Assembly (NCBI RefSeq): GCF_001468285.1
Contig: NZ_LNSB01000021.1
Span: 22,111 to 86,110 of the forward strand
DNA length: 64,000 bases
Direction of reading: 5' to 3'
Origin: Sphingopyxis sp. HIX
GTDB lineage: Bacteria > Pseudomonadota > Alphaproteobacteria > Sphingomonadales > Sphingomonadaceae
The translations under genes were made by a program, and so were the position numbers. Below the pieces are notes generated by a model. The model saw nothing but the letters and a program-made list of their open reading frames with translations. It was not told the DNA's origin and did not search any database. Shown piece by piece: positions 35,616-44,264 of the stretch (the stretch's first letter is position 1; every line of letters begins with the position of its first letter).

Positions 35616-36467
35616 TCAGTCCGCCAGCGACAGGATATGCCGCGCCTGCTTGAGGTGCGGCGCGTCGACCATCTTGCCGTCGACCTGCAGCACGCCGACG
35701 TCGGGGTTCGCCGCAAAGGCATCGACGATCGCCTGCGCCCGCGCAACTTCCTCGGCGGCGGGCGTGAAGGCGGCGTTGATCGGGCCGACCTGCGACGGGT
35801 GGATCGCCATCATGCCCGTGAAGCCGTCGCGCCGCGCGCGCGCCGCATAGGCGGCGAGCCCGGCCTCGTCCTTGATCGCCGGGAAGACCGTATCGACGGC
35901 GGCGGTGCCGGCAGCGTGCGCGGCAAAGAGCGTCATCGCGCGCGCGACCTCATAGGGCGAGGTGTAGCCACCGTCGGCCTCGCGGCTGGTCGTCGCGCCG
36001 ATCGCCGCGGGCAGGTCCTCGGCGCCCCAGGTCAGCCCGAGCAGCCGGTCCTTCACTTCGCGGTAGCTGCCGAGCGTGAAGATCGCTGCGGGGGTCTCGG
36101 TCGCGATCGGCAGGATCGCGGGGAGCGAGGCGTCTTCGGCGGATTCGCTGCGCAGGATGGTGTCGAGTTGCAGGATGCTCGGCGCGCCTTCGGCCTTGGG
36201 CAGCATGATCGCATCGGGCCGCGCGCCGATAATCGCGGCGACGTCGGCGGCGGTCAGATGCCCGTCGAGCGGGTTCACGCGCACCAGCGTGATCACCTCG
36301 CGCGAGCCCGCCAGATAGTCGGCGATCGCGTGGCGCGCGGCGTCCTTGTTCGCGAGGCTGACCGAATCCTCGAGGTCGAGGATGATCGCATCGGCGCCCG
36401 ACGCGGCGGCCTTGGCGAAGCGCTCGGGGCGGTCGCCGGGGACGAAGAGGAGCGAGCGTAATCTCAT
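35616..36467 (-). CDS. HpcH/HpaI-family CoA ester lyase (CitE/malyl-CoA lyase-like)
   Basis: A 283-residue TIM-barrel aldolase. SLLFVPGDRPERFAKA, DAIILDLEDSV (metal-binding), DAIMLPKAEG, ETPAAIFTLG and the C-terminal MAIHPSQVGPINAAF are characteristic of CitE-like and (3S)-malyl/beta-methylmalyl-CoA lyases. There is no citrate lyase alpha/gamma gene nearby, so cleavage of a CoA thioester (malyl-CoA, citramalyl-CoA or similar) is more likely. It is the last gene of the minus-strand carboxylase operon, downstream of maoC. Confidence 0.87.
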   Translation of the reverse strand: MRLRSLLFVPGDRPERFAKAAASGADAIILDLEDSVSLANKDAARHAIADYLAGSREVITLVRVNPLDGHLTAADVAAIIGARPDAIMLPKAEGAPSILQLDTILRSESAEDASLPAILPIATETPAAIFTLGSYREVKDRLLGLTWGAEDLPAAIGATTSREADGGYTSPYEVARAMTLFAAHAAGTAAVDTVFPAIKDEAGLAAYAARARRDGFTGMMAIHPSQVGPINAAFTPAAEEVARAQAIVDAFAANPDVGVLQVDGKMVDAPHLKQARHILSLAD

Positions 36468-36487
36468 AGTTTTTCCATAGTCCTGAG

Positions 36488-36531
36488 CCTGTCGAAGCGC
36501 GCTTATCGGCCTGAAGCCATGCTTCGACAAG
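36488..36531. repeat. CTGTCGAAGC / GCTTCGACAAG inverted repeat
   Basis: A pair of ~10 bp arms around a 22 bp loop in the gap between maoC and the lyase gene. It resembles the dispersed GAGCCTGTCGAAG palindromes seen in many sphingomonads. It may act as an intra-operon mRNA hairpin. Confidence 0.45.
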
Positions 36532-36552
36532 CACGGGGCTATACGAAAATGG

Positions 36553-37005
36553 TCAGGCGGTGCTTTTCTTCAGCAGCGCCGATCGCTCGCACTGGCACAC
36601 CGTCTCGCCGCGCTGGTTGATCGCCTTGTGCAGGAAGGTCACGATCCCCGCATTCGGCCGCGACTTGCTCTCCTTGAGCCCCACCACCTCGCTCGTCGCA
36701 TAGAGCGTGTCGCCGATGAACACCGGCTTGGGCATCACCAGCTTGTCATACCCCAGGTTCGCGACCAGCGTCCCCAGCGTCGTATCGCCGACCGACAGCC
36801 CGATCATCAGGCTGAAGGTGAAGGTGCCGTTGACCAGGATCTGGCCGAATTCCGACGCCTTCGCCGCCTCGATGTCGAGGTGCAAGGGCTGCGGATTGTG
36901 CGTCATCGTCGTGAAGAGCAGATTGTCGGTCTCGGTCACCGTGCGGCGGATGTCGTGAGTCAGCGTGTCGCCGACCGCCCATTCGTCGAAATATTTGCCG
37001 GCCAT
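36553..37005 (-). CDS. MaoC-family (R)-hydratase / dehydratase
   Basis: A 150-residue hot-dog fold protein. The catalytic region [14 protein letters not shown] (Asp/His pair) and [16 protein letters not shown] match MaoC-like enoyl-CoA hydratases, including mesaconyl-CoA hydratase relatives. The ATG shares one base with the mccA stop (TGATG), so it is coupled. Next to a CitE-like lyase, a hydratase acting on an unsaturated branched CoA ester is plausible. Confidence 0.88.
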   Translation of the reverse strand: MAGKYFDEWAVGDTLTHDIRRTVTETDNLLFTTMTHNPQPLHLDIEAAKASEFGQILVNGTFTFSLMIGLSVGDTTLGTLVANLGYDKLVMPKPVFIGDTLYATSEVVGLKESKSRPNAGIVTFLHKAINQRGETVCQCERSALLKKSTA

Positions 37006-38846
37006 CAGCCCTCTTCCTTCTCGATCCGCACCAGCAACGCCTCGACCTGTACCTGTCCGCCGGCGACCGCGTTGAGTTCGGCGACGACCCCGTCGAAGGG
37101 CGCGGTCAGGCTGTGCTCCATCTTCATCGCCTCGAGCGTCAGCAATTTCTGGCCTTTGGTCACCTTGTCGCCCGCTGCGACGTCGACCGCGATGACCTTG
37201 CCCGGCATCGGCGACAGGATCGCGCCATCGCCCGCCGCGCCGCCGGTGCTTCCCGCGGCGCGCCATGGGGCGAGCTGCCACACCGACCCGCTCTCGGCGA
37301 CGAGCATCGCGGGCGCCGGGTCCTCGGCGCCGGGGCCATGGAGCGCCACCTCGACGCGCTTGCCGTCGAGCAGGAAGGGCGCGCTACGCACGTCGGGCGC
37401 ATTGAGGCGGAAGCCTGCCTGGAGCGACCGCGGCGTCATCGCCATCGCGGCGTTGGTCAGCGCCTGCGCCGACGGTTCGGGCTCGGCGGTCATGCTGTCG
37501 CCGTCGCGGCCGATCAGCCCGGTATCGACGCTGCCGGCGACGAAATCGGGGTGGTCGAGCGCGTTGATAAGGAATGCCGAATTACTCTTCACCGGCCAGA
37601 TCGCGCTGTCCTCGAGCATCTCGGACAGCAATTCGCGCGCCTCCTCACGGTCCTCGCCCCAGGCGATCACCTTGGCGATCATCGGGTCATAGAAGGGCGA
37701 GACTTCGGCACCCTCATAGACGCCGGTATCGACGCGCCCGCTATGCTCGGGGAGCTGGAACAGCTCGAGCGTGCCGATCGAGGGCAGGAAACCCTTGGCG
37801 GGATCCTCGGCATAGAGCCGCGCTTCCATCGCCCAGCCGTTGATCGCCAGTTCGTCCTGCGCCAGCGGGATCGGCTCGCCCGACGCGACGCGCAGCTGCC
37901 ATTCGACGAGGTCGACCCCGGTAATCTCCTCGGTCACCGGATGCTCGACCTGCAGCCGCGTGTTCATTTCCATGAACCAGATGCGGTCGGCGCGGAGGCC
38001 TTCGCTGGCGTCGGCGATAAACTCGATCGTCCCTGCGCCGACATAATCGACCGCCTTCGCGGCGCGCACCGCGGCGGCGCAGAGTTCGGCGCGCGTCGCT
38101 TCGTCCATGCCGGGGGCAGGGGCCTCCTCGATGACTTTCTGGTGGCGGCGCTGGAGCGAGCAGTCGCGCTCGAACAGATGCACGACATTGCCGTGCGTGT
38201 CGCCGAACACCTGCACCTCGATATGGCGCGGGGTCAGGATATATTTCTCGATCAGCACATGGTCGTTGCCGAACGACGCCGCCGCCTCGCGCTGGCACGA
38301 GGCGAGCGCATCGGCGAAGTCTACGGCGGCATCGACCTTGCGCATCCCCTTGCCGCCGCCGCCCGCAACCGCCTTGATCAGCACGGGGTAGCCGATCTGT
38401 GCGGCCTGCTCGCCGAGGAAGGCGGGGTCCTGGTTCTCGCCCATATAGCCCGGCGTCACCGGCACGCCGGCCGCGGCCATCAGCTTCTTCGCGGCGTCCT
38501 TCAGCCCCATCGCGGTGATCGACGAAGGCTTGGGCCCGACCCAGACGAGCCCCGCATCGGCGACCGCCTGGGCGAACTCGGCATTCTCGGAGAGAAAACC
38601 GTATCCGGGATGGATCGCTTCCGCCCCGGTGGCCTTGGCGGCGGCGATGATCTTCTCGCCGATCAGATAGCTATCGCGCGCCGGGGAAGGCCCGATATGC
38701 ACCGCCTCATCGGCCTCGCGCACATGCAGCGCCTTCGCGTCGGCGTCCGAATAGACCGCAATTGTTCGGATACCCATCTCGCGCGCGGTGCGGATGATAC
38801 GGCAGGCGATTTCGCCGCGATTGGCGATGAGGAGGGATTGGATCAC
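37005..38846 (-). CDS. mccA: methylcrotonoyl-CoA carboxylase biotin-containing alpha subunit
   Basis: A 613-residue biotin carboxylase plus biotin carrier. [18 protein letters not shown] opens the biotin carboxylase domain; [10 protein letters not shown] and the ATP-grasp core follow. EAMKMEHSL near the C-terminus is the biotinylation site. Pairing with mccB and the family length indicate 3-methylcrotonyl-CoA (leucine) or a related substrate. The start is a GTG overlapping a DUF559 stop by 4 bp, with GGGGAGG 7 nt upstream supplied by a repeat element. A 30 bp direct copy of its first codons lies 679 bp upstream, on the far side of that element. Confidence 0.9.
   Translation of the reverse strand: MIQSLLIANRGEIACRIIRTAREMGIRTIAVYSDADAKALHVREADEAVHIGPSPARDSYLIGEKIIAAAKATGAEAIHPGYGFLSENAEFAQAVADAGLVWVGPKPSSITAMGLKDAAKKLMAAAGVPVTPGYMGENQDPAFLGEQAAQIGYPVLIKAVAGGGGKGMRKVDAAVDFADALASCQREAAASFGNDHVLIEKYILTPRHIEVQVFGDTHGNVVHLFERDCSLQRRHQKVIEEAPAPGMDEATRAELCAAAVRAAKAVDYVGAGTIEFIADASEGLRADRIWFMEMNTRLQVEHPVTEEITGVDLVEWQLRVASGEPIPLAQDELAINGWAMEARLYAEDPAKGFLPSIGTLELFQLPEHSGRVDTGVYEGAEVSPFYDPMIAKVIAWGEDREEARELLSEMLEDSAIWPVKSNSAFLINALDHPDFVAGSVDTGLIGRDGDSMTAEPEPSAQALTNAAMAMTPRSLQAGFRLNAPDVRSAPFLLDGKRVEVALHGPGAEDPAPAMLVAESGSVWQLAPWRAAGSTGGAAGDGAILSPMPGKVIAVDVAAGDKVTKGQKLLTLEAMKMEHSLTAPFDGVVAELNAVAGGQVQVEALLVRIEKEEG
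38816..38845 (-). repeat. direct repeat copy 1: functional 5' end of mccA
   Basis: 30 bp that matches 39495-39524 with 2 mismatches in the same orientation. It encodes the conserved S-L-L-I-A-N-R start of the biotin carboxylase domain. Confidence 0.9.
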
Positions 38847-39289
38847 AGCCGATCCTCCCCGGAACGGGGAGGGGGACCATCCGAAGGATGGTGGAGGGGC
38901 ACAGGCGGGTTACCTTGCCGTTCGCTGATCTTCATTGCCCGTTCCTTGCACACTTCAACTATTCGCGTCACCGCGCTCTCCAGACCTGTCATGATGGCCG
39001 TCGCCGGCACACGCAGAGTCGCGACATGCTGCGATTTCAGGAAGTTCGACCGGGCTGCATCCTGTTGTGCCGCCCGTTCGCCTTCATGAGCTTTGCCATC
39101 CACTTCGATGGCCAGGCGTACTGCCGGGCAATAGAAGTCCAATATGTAGACGCCCGCCGGATGCTGACGCCGAAACTTGAAACCGTCCGGTCTCCCTCTA
39201 AGCACGCGCCAGAGCATAAGCTCTGGCAGGCTCATCTCGCTCCGCAACTTGCGCGCACGCTTGAGCGTCTCCTGCGGCCCATTGATCAC
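38843..39289 (-). CDS. DUF559-family endonuclease-like protein
   Basis: A 148-residue protein of the DUF559 family (Vsr-like PD-(D/E)XK fold). LRSEMSLPELMLWRVLRGR, then ILDFYCP (Asp51), LAIEVDGKAH (Glu62, Asp64, His68) and a C-terminal helix are intact. The start is a GTG with GGGGAGG 9 nt upstream; that Shine-Dalgarno lies in the middle repeat copy (39296-39344). The last ~20 residues ([18 protein letters not shown]) are encoded by the mccA-proximal repeat. The stop overlaps the mccA GTG (GTGA). Its own role is unknown; processing of the flanking repeats is a hypothesis. Confidence 0.82.
   Translation of the reverse strand: MINGPQETLKRARKLRSEMSLPELMLWRVLRGRPDGFKFRRQHPAGVYILDFYCPAVRLAIEVDGKAHEGERAAQQDAARSNFLKSQHVATLRVPATAIMTGLESAVTRIVEVCKERAMKISERQGNPPVPLHHPSDGPPPRSGEDRL
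38851..38899 (+). repeat. terminal inverted repeat, mccA-proximal
   Basis: Reads GATCCTCCCCGG, then ACGGGGAGGGGGACCAT and ends GGTGGAGGGG. It encodes the last residues of the DUF559 protein on the other strand and carries the mccA Shine-Dalgarno. Confidence 0.88.
38854..38860 (-). promoter_or_regulatory. mccA ribosome-binding site inside repeat
   Basis: GGGGAGG, 7 nt before the mccA GTG. It is part of the terminal inverted repeat, so the gene's present translation signal is element-derived. Confidence 0.6.
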
Positions 39290-39295
39290 AAAACC

Positions 39296-39344
39296 GATCC
39301 TCCCCGGAACGGGGAGGGGGACCACCCGAAGGGTGGTGGAGGGG
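39296..39344 (+). repeat. internal copy of the cassette repeat
   Basis: Same 49 bp repeat and same orientation as 38851-38899, with a compensated change in the inner stem (CCC...GGG for ATCC...GGAT). Confidence 0.88.
39299..39305 (-). promoter_or_regulatory. DUF559 ribosome-binding site inside repeat
   Basis: GGGGAGG, 9 nt before the GTG start of the DUF559 gene. It decides this start over in-frame codons further upstream, which are repeat-derived. Confidence 0.55.
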
Positions 39345-39443
39345 CACATGCGGGTAAGATAGACCTTTGATTTCCGATTTGCGCCTGCCAAAAATCAGGG
39401 ACCGTCGTTTCCAGATTCACGCCGCCGCGCATGCCTGCCCGTA

Positions 39444-39492
39444 CCCCTCCACCATGCTTCGCATGGTCCCCCTCCCCGTACCGGGGAGGATC
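39444..39492 (-). repeat. terminal inverted repeat, mccB-proximal
   Basis: Reverse-complement copy of 38851-38899, with inner-stem changes only. Followed 3 bp later by the second direct repeat. Confidence 0.88.
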
Positions 39493-39494
39493 GT

Positions 39495-39524
39495 CGCGAT
39501 TGGCGATGAGGAGGGAGTGGGTCA
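39495..39524 (-). repeat. direct repeat copy 2: remnant of the original mccA start
   Basis: Reads, on the minus strand, as ATG plus codons for T-H-S-L-L-I-A-N-R before running into the cassette. AGGTGG lies just ahead of the ATG (39525). It looks like the ancestral mccA start, 6 bp after the stop of the preceding small gene. Confidence 0.75.
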
Positions 39525-39531
39525 TTTCCAC

Positions 39532-39768
39532 CTAGTCCGGAAGCTTATCAGCGAACACGACACAACCTTTTCCAGCGGCAGCAATGCGCATCAAGTCTTC
39601 GGTCGTACGAGCGCTCATTCCACGAATGAATAGCCGGGCTCCTTTTCCAGATGCTGCTGATGCAATTCGCATCAAATCTTCGGTCGTACGAGCGCTTCCT
39701 CTAAGCTCCATGCCACCTCCGGCTGCGGCAATCCGCATTAGATCTTCCGTCGTTCTGGCTTCAAACAT
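39532..39768 (-). CDS. small protein of three ARTTEDLMRIA repeats
   Basis: A 78-residue protein made almost entirely of three tandem units. Each starts ARTTEDLMRIA (residues 4, 26 and 53), followed by a glycine-rich turn and a short hydrophobic strand (GGGMELRGS, GKGARLFIRG, GKGCVVFAD). GGGAGA sits about 8 nt before the ATG, and the gene begins 18 bp after the mccB stop, so it is part of the operon. There is no cysteine pair, signal peptide or known domain. It could be a small beta-alpha repeat protein; function unknown. Confidence 0.68.
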   Translation of the reverse strand: MFEARTTEDLMRIAAAGGGMELRGSARTTEDLMRIASAASGKGARLFIRGMSARTTEDLMRIAAAGKGCVVFADKLPD

Positions 39769-39786
39769 GGCTCATCTCCCATAGGA

Positions 39787-41385
39787 TCACATCCTGAACA
39801 CCCCGAACCCGCGCTCTTCCACCGGCGCATTCAGCGTTGCAGCAAAGGCCAGCCCCAGCACATCGCGCGTCTGGGCCGGGTCGATGATGCCATCGTCCCA
39901 CAGCCGCGCGGTCGCGTGATAGGGGTTGCCTTCGTCTTCATATTTCTGCCGGATCGGCGCCTTGAAGGCTTCGGCCTCCTCGGGCGTCCATTTGTCGGCG
40001 TCGCGATGCACCGTCGCCAGCACGCTCGCCGCCTGCTCGCCGCCCATCACCGAAATCCGCGCATTGGGCCAGGTGAACAAAAACCGCGGCGAATAGGCGC
40101 GCCCGCACATCCCATAATTGCCTGCGCCGAAGCTGCCGCCGATCAGCACCGTGATCTTCGGCACCGTCGCGGTCGCGACCGCGGTCACCAGCTTCGCGCC
40201 ATGTTTTGCAATGCCTTCGGCCTCATACTTCCCACCGACCATGAAGCCGCTGATATTCTGCAGGAAGAGCAGGGGAATGCGCCGCTGCTGCGCCAATTCG
40301 ATGAAATGCGCGCCCTTCACGGCGCTTTCGCTGAACAGTACGCCGTTGTTGGCGAGGATCGCGACCGGGATGCCCCAGATATGCGCGAAGCCGCACACCA
40401 AGGTGCTGCCGTAATTCGCCTTGAACTCGTGAAACTCGCTGCCGTCGACGACGCGCGCGATCACCTCGTGCACGTCATAAGGCGCGCGCACATCCTGCGG
40501 GATCACGCCATAGAGCTCGGCCGCATCATATTTGGGCGGCCGCGGATCCTTGATCGCCACGTCGAACCCCGCGTCGCTCCCCAAATGGCTGACGATATCG
40601 CGCACGATCGTCAGCGCATGCTCGTCATTCTCGGCGAGATGATCGACGACGCCCGATTTCTTCGCGTGGAGATCGCCGCCGCCGAGGTCCTCGGCGCTGA
40701 TTTCCTCGCCCGTCGCCGCTTTCACCAGCGGCGGGCCGGCGAGGAAGATCGTGCCCTGATTGCGCACGATCACGGTTTCGTCCGACATCGCGGGCACATA
40801 GGCGCCGCCCGCGGTGCAACTGCCCATCACGCAGGCGATCTGCGGGATGCGCTTCGCCGACATCGTCGCCTGGTTGAAGAAGATGCGCCCGAAATGATCG
40901 CGGTCGGGAAAGACCTGGTCCTGGTGCGGCAGGTTCGCGCCGCCGCTGTCGACGAGATAGATGCACGGCAGGCGGTTCGCCTCGGCAATCTCCTGCGCGC
41001 GGAGATGCTTCTTCACCGTCATCGGATAATAGGTGCCGCCCTTCACCGTGGCGTCGTTGCACACGATCATGCACTGGCGCCCCGACACGCGCCCGATGCC
41101 GCAGATCAGCCCGGCGCCGGGCACTTCGCCCTCATAGAGGTCGTTCGCCGCGAGCTGGCCGATTTCGAGGAAGGGCGAGCCCGGATCGAGCAGCCGCTCG
41201 ACGCGTTCGCGCGGCAGCAATTTGCCGCGGCTCGTGTGGCGCTCGCGCGATTTTTCGTTGCCGCCCAGCGCCGCTTCGGCGACGCGCGCGCGCAGCTCAT
41301 CCTTCAGCGCTTCGTTATGCGCGGCATTGGCGCGATAGCCCTCGCCATCGGCATTGATCATGGTTCCCAGGACCGGTGCGCTCAC
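39787..41385 (-). CDS. mccB: methylcrotonoyl-CoA carboxylase carboxyltransferase (beta) subunit
   Basis: A 532-residue carboxyltransferase. [43 protein letters not shown] (cut here: the motif runs on to QEIA), [18 protein letters not shown] and [15 protein letters not shown] are typical of MCC/AccD5-type beta subunits. The GTG start was chosen because GGGAGA lies 9 nt upstream and the length then matches the family. It is the first recognised gene of the operon that continues with the repeat protein, mccA, maoC and a CoA lyase. It is divergent from the M13 peptidase gene. Confidence 0.92.
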   Translation of the reverse strand: MSAPVLGTMINADGEGYRANAAHNEALKDELRARVAEAALGGNEKSRERHTSRGKLLPRERVERLLDPGSPFLEIGQLAANDLYEGEVPGAGLICGIGRVSGRQCMIVCNDATVKGGTYYPMTVKKHLRAQEIAEANRLPCIYLVDSGGANLPHQDQVFPDRDHFGRIFFNQATMSAKRIPQIACVMGSCTAGGAYVPAMSDETVIVRNQGTIFLAGPPLVKAATGEEISAEDLGGGDLHAKKSGVVDHLAENDEHALTIVRDIVSHLGSDAGFDVAIKDPRPPKYDAAELYGVIPQDVRAPYDVHEVIARVVDGSEFHEFKANYGSTLVCGFAHIWGIPVAILANNGVLFSESAVKGAHFIELAQQRRIPLLFLQNISGFMVGGKYEAEGIAKHGAKLVTAVATATVPKITVLIGGSFGAGNYGMCGRAYSPRFLFTWPNARISVMGGEQAASVLATVHRDADKWTPEEAEAFKAPIRQKYEDEGNPYHATARLWDDGIIDPAQTRDVLGLAFAATLNAPVEERGFGVFRM

Positions 41386-41531
41386 GTCGATTTCTCTCCC
41401 GTTCAGAAAGGCGGGGTTAGCCGGTCGTTCGTCGATTGGAAAGCGCCGCAGGCCGAAATCGGGTGGCGTTGAAACCATCGGCACACAGGCCCGTTGCTTC
41501 GGCATATTTTCCCAACACAAGGTCGTCCGCC

Positions 41532-43619
41532 ATGAACCATCGCTTCCTCGCCATCCTGCTGTCCAGCGCCGCCATCCTCGGCTCCACCGCCGCCTGTACC
41601 AGCGGCAAGGAGGAAAGCAGCGCCGCTTACACCGTCGGCACCGACCTCGGCATCAGTAAGGCCGCGATGGACTCGGCGGCCAAGCCGGGCGACGATTTCT
41701 ACGCTTACGCCAACGGCAATTGGGACAAGACCACCGAAATCCCTGCCGACCGCTCGTCGATCGGTGCCTTCTATGTGGCGCAGCTCGAAACCGAAAAGCG
41801 CAACCGCGAGCTGGTCGACGCGATCGTCAAGGGCGACGCCGCTGCCGACACCAACGAGGGCCGCATCGCCGCTTTCTACAAGGCCTATACCGATACCAAG
41901 GCGATCGACGCCGCGGGGATGAAACCCGTCGCCGCCGACATCGCGCGCTTCGACGCGATCGCCGACAAGGCCGCGCTGTCGAAGGTGCTCGGCGAGCAGA
42001 CGCGCGCCGACGTCGACCCGCTCAACGCCACCGATTTCGGCACCGAAAATCTCTTCGGCCTCTTCGTGACTCAGGGGCTCGCCACCCCGGGCGAAGTCAT
42101 CCCCTATATGCTGCAAGGCGGTCTCGGTTTGCCCGAGCGCGAATATTATCTGTCGGCCGATCCCAAGATGGCTGCGATCCGTGACCAATATCAGGCCTAT
42201 ATCGCCAAGCTGCTGACCGCCGCGGGGCAGCCCGACGCTGCCGCGAAGGCCAAGCGCATCTACGACCTAGAGGTCAAGATCGCCAAGGCGCATGCGACGC
42301 GCGAACAGAGCGAGGATTTCACCAAATCCGCCGCGGTCTGGACCAAGGGCGATTTCGCCAAGAAGGCGCCCGGCATCGACTGGGACGCCTGGTTCGGCGC
42401 CGCGGGCCTCGCCGGCGCGGGCAAGTTCGGCGCCTATCATGCGAATGCGATCACCGGCCTCTCGGCGCTCGTCGCCTCCGAACCGCTCGACGCGTGGAAG
42501 GACTGGCTCGTCTTCCACCAGATCAACAGCCACAGCGACGTGCTGCCGAGCGCGGTCGACAGCGTGCATTTCGCCTTCTACGGCACCACGCTCGCCGGCA
42601 CCCCGCAGCAGCGCGCCCGCGACAAGCGCGCGCTCGACGCGCTCGACATCTATCTCGGCGATGCGGTGGGCAAGGCCTATGCCGACAAATATTTCCGCGC
42701 CTCGGCGAAGGCCGAGGTGTCCGACATGGTCGCTGGCATAAAAGCGGCCTTTGCGAAGCGCGTCGAGACGATCGAATGGATGGCGCCCGAAACCAAGAAG
42801 GAAGCGATCAAGAAGGTCGAGGGGATCGCGGTCGGCGTCGGCTATCCCGAGAGCTGGCGCGATTACGGCGCCTATACGATCAGCGCGACCGACGCCTATG
42901 CCAATGTCGTCGCGGGCGAAAAGGCCGAGACCGCGCATCAGCTCGCCAAGATCGGCAAGCCGATGGACAAGGGCGAATGGTGGATGGTGCCGCAGACGGT
43001 CAATGCGGTGAACCTGCCCGTCCAGAATGCGATGAACTTCCCCGCCGCGATCCTCCAGCCGCCCTTCTTCAACGCCAAGGCCGACCCCGCGTTCAATTAC
43101 GGCGCGATCGGGGCCGTCATCGGCCACGAGATCAGCCACAGCTTCGACAACAATGGCGCGGCGTTCGATGCGACCGGCGCGCTGCGCAACTGGTGGACCG
43201 CCGCCGACCTCGCCAAGTTCAACGCCGCGGGCGACGCGCTCGCTGCGCAATACGACACGTACAAGCCGTTCCCCGACCTCGCGCTCAACGGGCGGCTGAC
43301 GCTGGGCGAGAACATCGCCGACGTTGCAGGACTGCAGGCGGCTTACGACGCCTATCGCGCCTCGCTCGGCGGCAAGGAGGCGCCGGTGATCGACGGCTTC
43401 ACCGGCGACCAGCGCTTCTTCATCGCCTTCGCGCAGACCTGGGCGACCAAGATGCGCGCCGAGGCGCTCCGCGCCCGCGTCGCGACCGACGGCCACGCGC
43501 CGGGCATGTACCGCGCGCTGACGGTGCGCAACCTCGACGCCTGGTACAAGGCGTTCGACGTGAAGGAAGGCGACAAGCTGTATCTGGCGCCCGACAAGCG
43601 CGTGCGGGTGTGGGGCTAA
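41532..43619 (+). CDS. M13-family metallopeptidase lipoprotein (neprilysin/PepO-like)
   Basis: A 695-residue zinc endopeptidase. The N-terminus is a lipoprotein signal (ILGSTAAC, Cys22). The zinc motif HEISH is at 532-536, preceded by the GAIGAVIG segment, and the downstream zinc ligand Glu is in GENIADVAG (~593). [15 protein letters not shown] is the substrate-binding motif. It probably degrades peptides in the periplasm or at the outer membrane. It ends just before a perfect hairpin shared with the convergent Lrp-type gene. Confidence 0.93.
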   Translation: MNHRFLAILLSSAAILGSTAACTSGKEESSAAYTVGTDLGISKAAMDSAAKPGDDFYAYANGNWDKTTEIPADRSSIGAFYVAQLETEKRNRELVDAIVKGDAAADTNEGRIAAFYKAYTDTKAIDAAGMKPVAADIARFDAIADKAALSKVLGEQTRADVDPLNATDFGTENLFGLFVTQGLATPGEVIPYMLQGGLGLPEREYYLSADPKMAAIRDQYQAYIAKLLTAAGQPDAAAKAKRIYDLEVKIAKAHATREQSEDFTKSAAVWTKGDFAKKAPGIDWDAWFGAAGLAGAGKFGAYHANAITGLSALVASEPLDAWKDWLVFHQINSHSDVLPSAVDSVHFAFYGTTLAGTPQQRARDKRALDALDIYLGDAVGKAYADKYFRASAKAEVSDMVAGIKAAFAKRVETIEWMAPETKKEAIKKVEGIAVGVGYPESWRDYGAYTISATDAYANVVAGEKAETAHQLAKIGKPMDKGEWWMVPQTVNAVNLPVQNAMNFPAAILQPPFFNAKADPAFNYGAIGAVIGHEISHSFDNNGAAFDATGALRNWWTAADLAKFNAAGDALAAQYDTYKPFPDLALNGRLTLGENIADVAGLQAAYDAYRASLGGKEAPVIDGFTGDQRFFIAFAQTWATKMRAEALRARVATDGHAPGMYRALTVRNLDAWYKAFDVKEGDKLYLAPDKRVRVWG

Positions 43620-43647
43620 GGTAGCGCCGCGGTTCGGCGCGGGCCTG

Positions 43648-43682
43648 ATATCCTCCCCGTGGCGTGGCCATGGGGAGGATAT
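43648..43682. terminator. long hairpin between convergent genes
   Basis: ATATCCTCCCC plus 5 more paired bases around a GTG loop gives a 16 bp stem with a single G-T pair. No T-run follows on either strand. It could stop transcription from both sides or be a repeat-derived hairpin. Confidence 0.5.
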
Positions 43683-43692
43683 GGACGGCGGC

Positions 43693-44169
43693 TCAGGCCT
43701 CGACCGGGATGCCCGCGAGCTGTTTCGCGGTGCGGATCGTCAGCGAGGTTTTCACGCTCGTCACATTGGGCGCCGACGTCAGATGCGCGGTCAGGAAGGA
43801 CTGGAAGCTCTGCAGGTCGCGCGCGACGACCTTCAGCAGGAAGTCGATCTCGCCGTTCAGCATATAGCATTCGCGCACCTCGGGCAGCGCGCCGACATAA
43901 TCCTCGAACGCCTTCAGATCGGCCTCGGCCTGGCTGCGCAGGCTGACCATCGCGAACACCGTGATGCCGTAACCGAGCTTCGCCGCGTCGAGGTCGGCGT
44001 GATAGCTGCGGATCACCCCCGATTCTTCCAGCGCGCGTACGCGACGGAGGCAGGGCGGGGCGGTGAGTCCCACCAGCTGAGCCAGCTCGACATTGGTCAT
44101 CCGCCCGTTTTTCTGCAGTTCGTGCAGGATTTGCAGGTCGATCTGATCGAATTTCTGGCTCGCCATCAT
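43693..44169 (-). CDS. Lrp/AsnC-family transcriptional regulator
   Basis: A 158-residue regulator. The N-terminal helix-turn-helix (QIDLQILHELQKNGRMTNVE, LAQLVGLTAPPCLRRVRAL) is followed by the RAM ligand-binding domain (GYGITVFAMVSL, VRECYMLNGEIDFLLKVV). It probably senses an amino acid. It is divergent from the histidine-kinase-like gene with about 95 bp between starts. Confidence 0.93.
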   Translation of the reverse strand: MMASQKFDQIDLQILHELQKNGRMTNVELAQLVGLTAPPCLRRVRALEESGVIRSYHADLDAAKLGYGITVFAMVSLRSQAEADLKAFEDYVGALPEVRECYMLNGEIDFLLKVVARDLQSFQSFLTAHLTSAPNVTSVKTSLTIRTAKQLAGIPVEA

Positions 44170-44264
44170 TGTAACTTCCGTTTCTCTCTAACGGCATGAC
44201 CATAATTATATTTCAGGCGATTGCAATTGTCCCACAATGCGACGCGCGTGGTTAAGGCGCTTTC

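Larger units (their letters stand above)
38846..39494. mobile_element. DUF559 repeat cassette inserted at the 5' end of mccA
   Basis: A 649 bp segment lying exactly between two 30 bp direct copies of mccA start sequence. It is bounded by 49 bp inverted repeats (38851-38899 and 39444-39492), carries a third copy of the repeat inside (39296-39344), and encodes one DUF559 nuclease. The layout is that of a transposition product with a long target duplication, or of a recombination-generated duplication. Mobility itself is inferred. Confidence 0.65.

Noticed and set aside
39290..39391. N-terminal extension of the DUF559 protein to an upstream start
   Set aside because: The extra residues (STTLRVVPLPVPGR) are repeat-derived and outside the DUF559 family; a GTG with a good Shine-Dalgarno fits better.
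39286..39531. 81-codon minus-strand frame beginning MEMTHSLLIANR
   Set aside because: Not a gene: it is the remnant of the mccA start running into repeat DNA. Kept as evidence for the insertion.
39584..39768. Regular short repeats that resemble a small CRISPR array
   Set aside because: The repeats are coding (ARTTEDLMRIA units) in one continuous frame with a Shine-Dalgarno; unit spacing varies and no cas gene is present.
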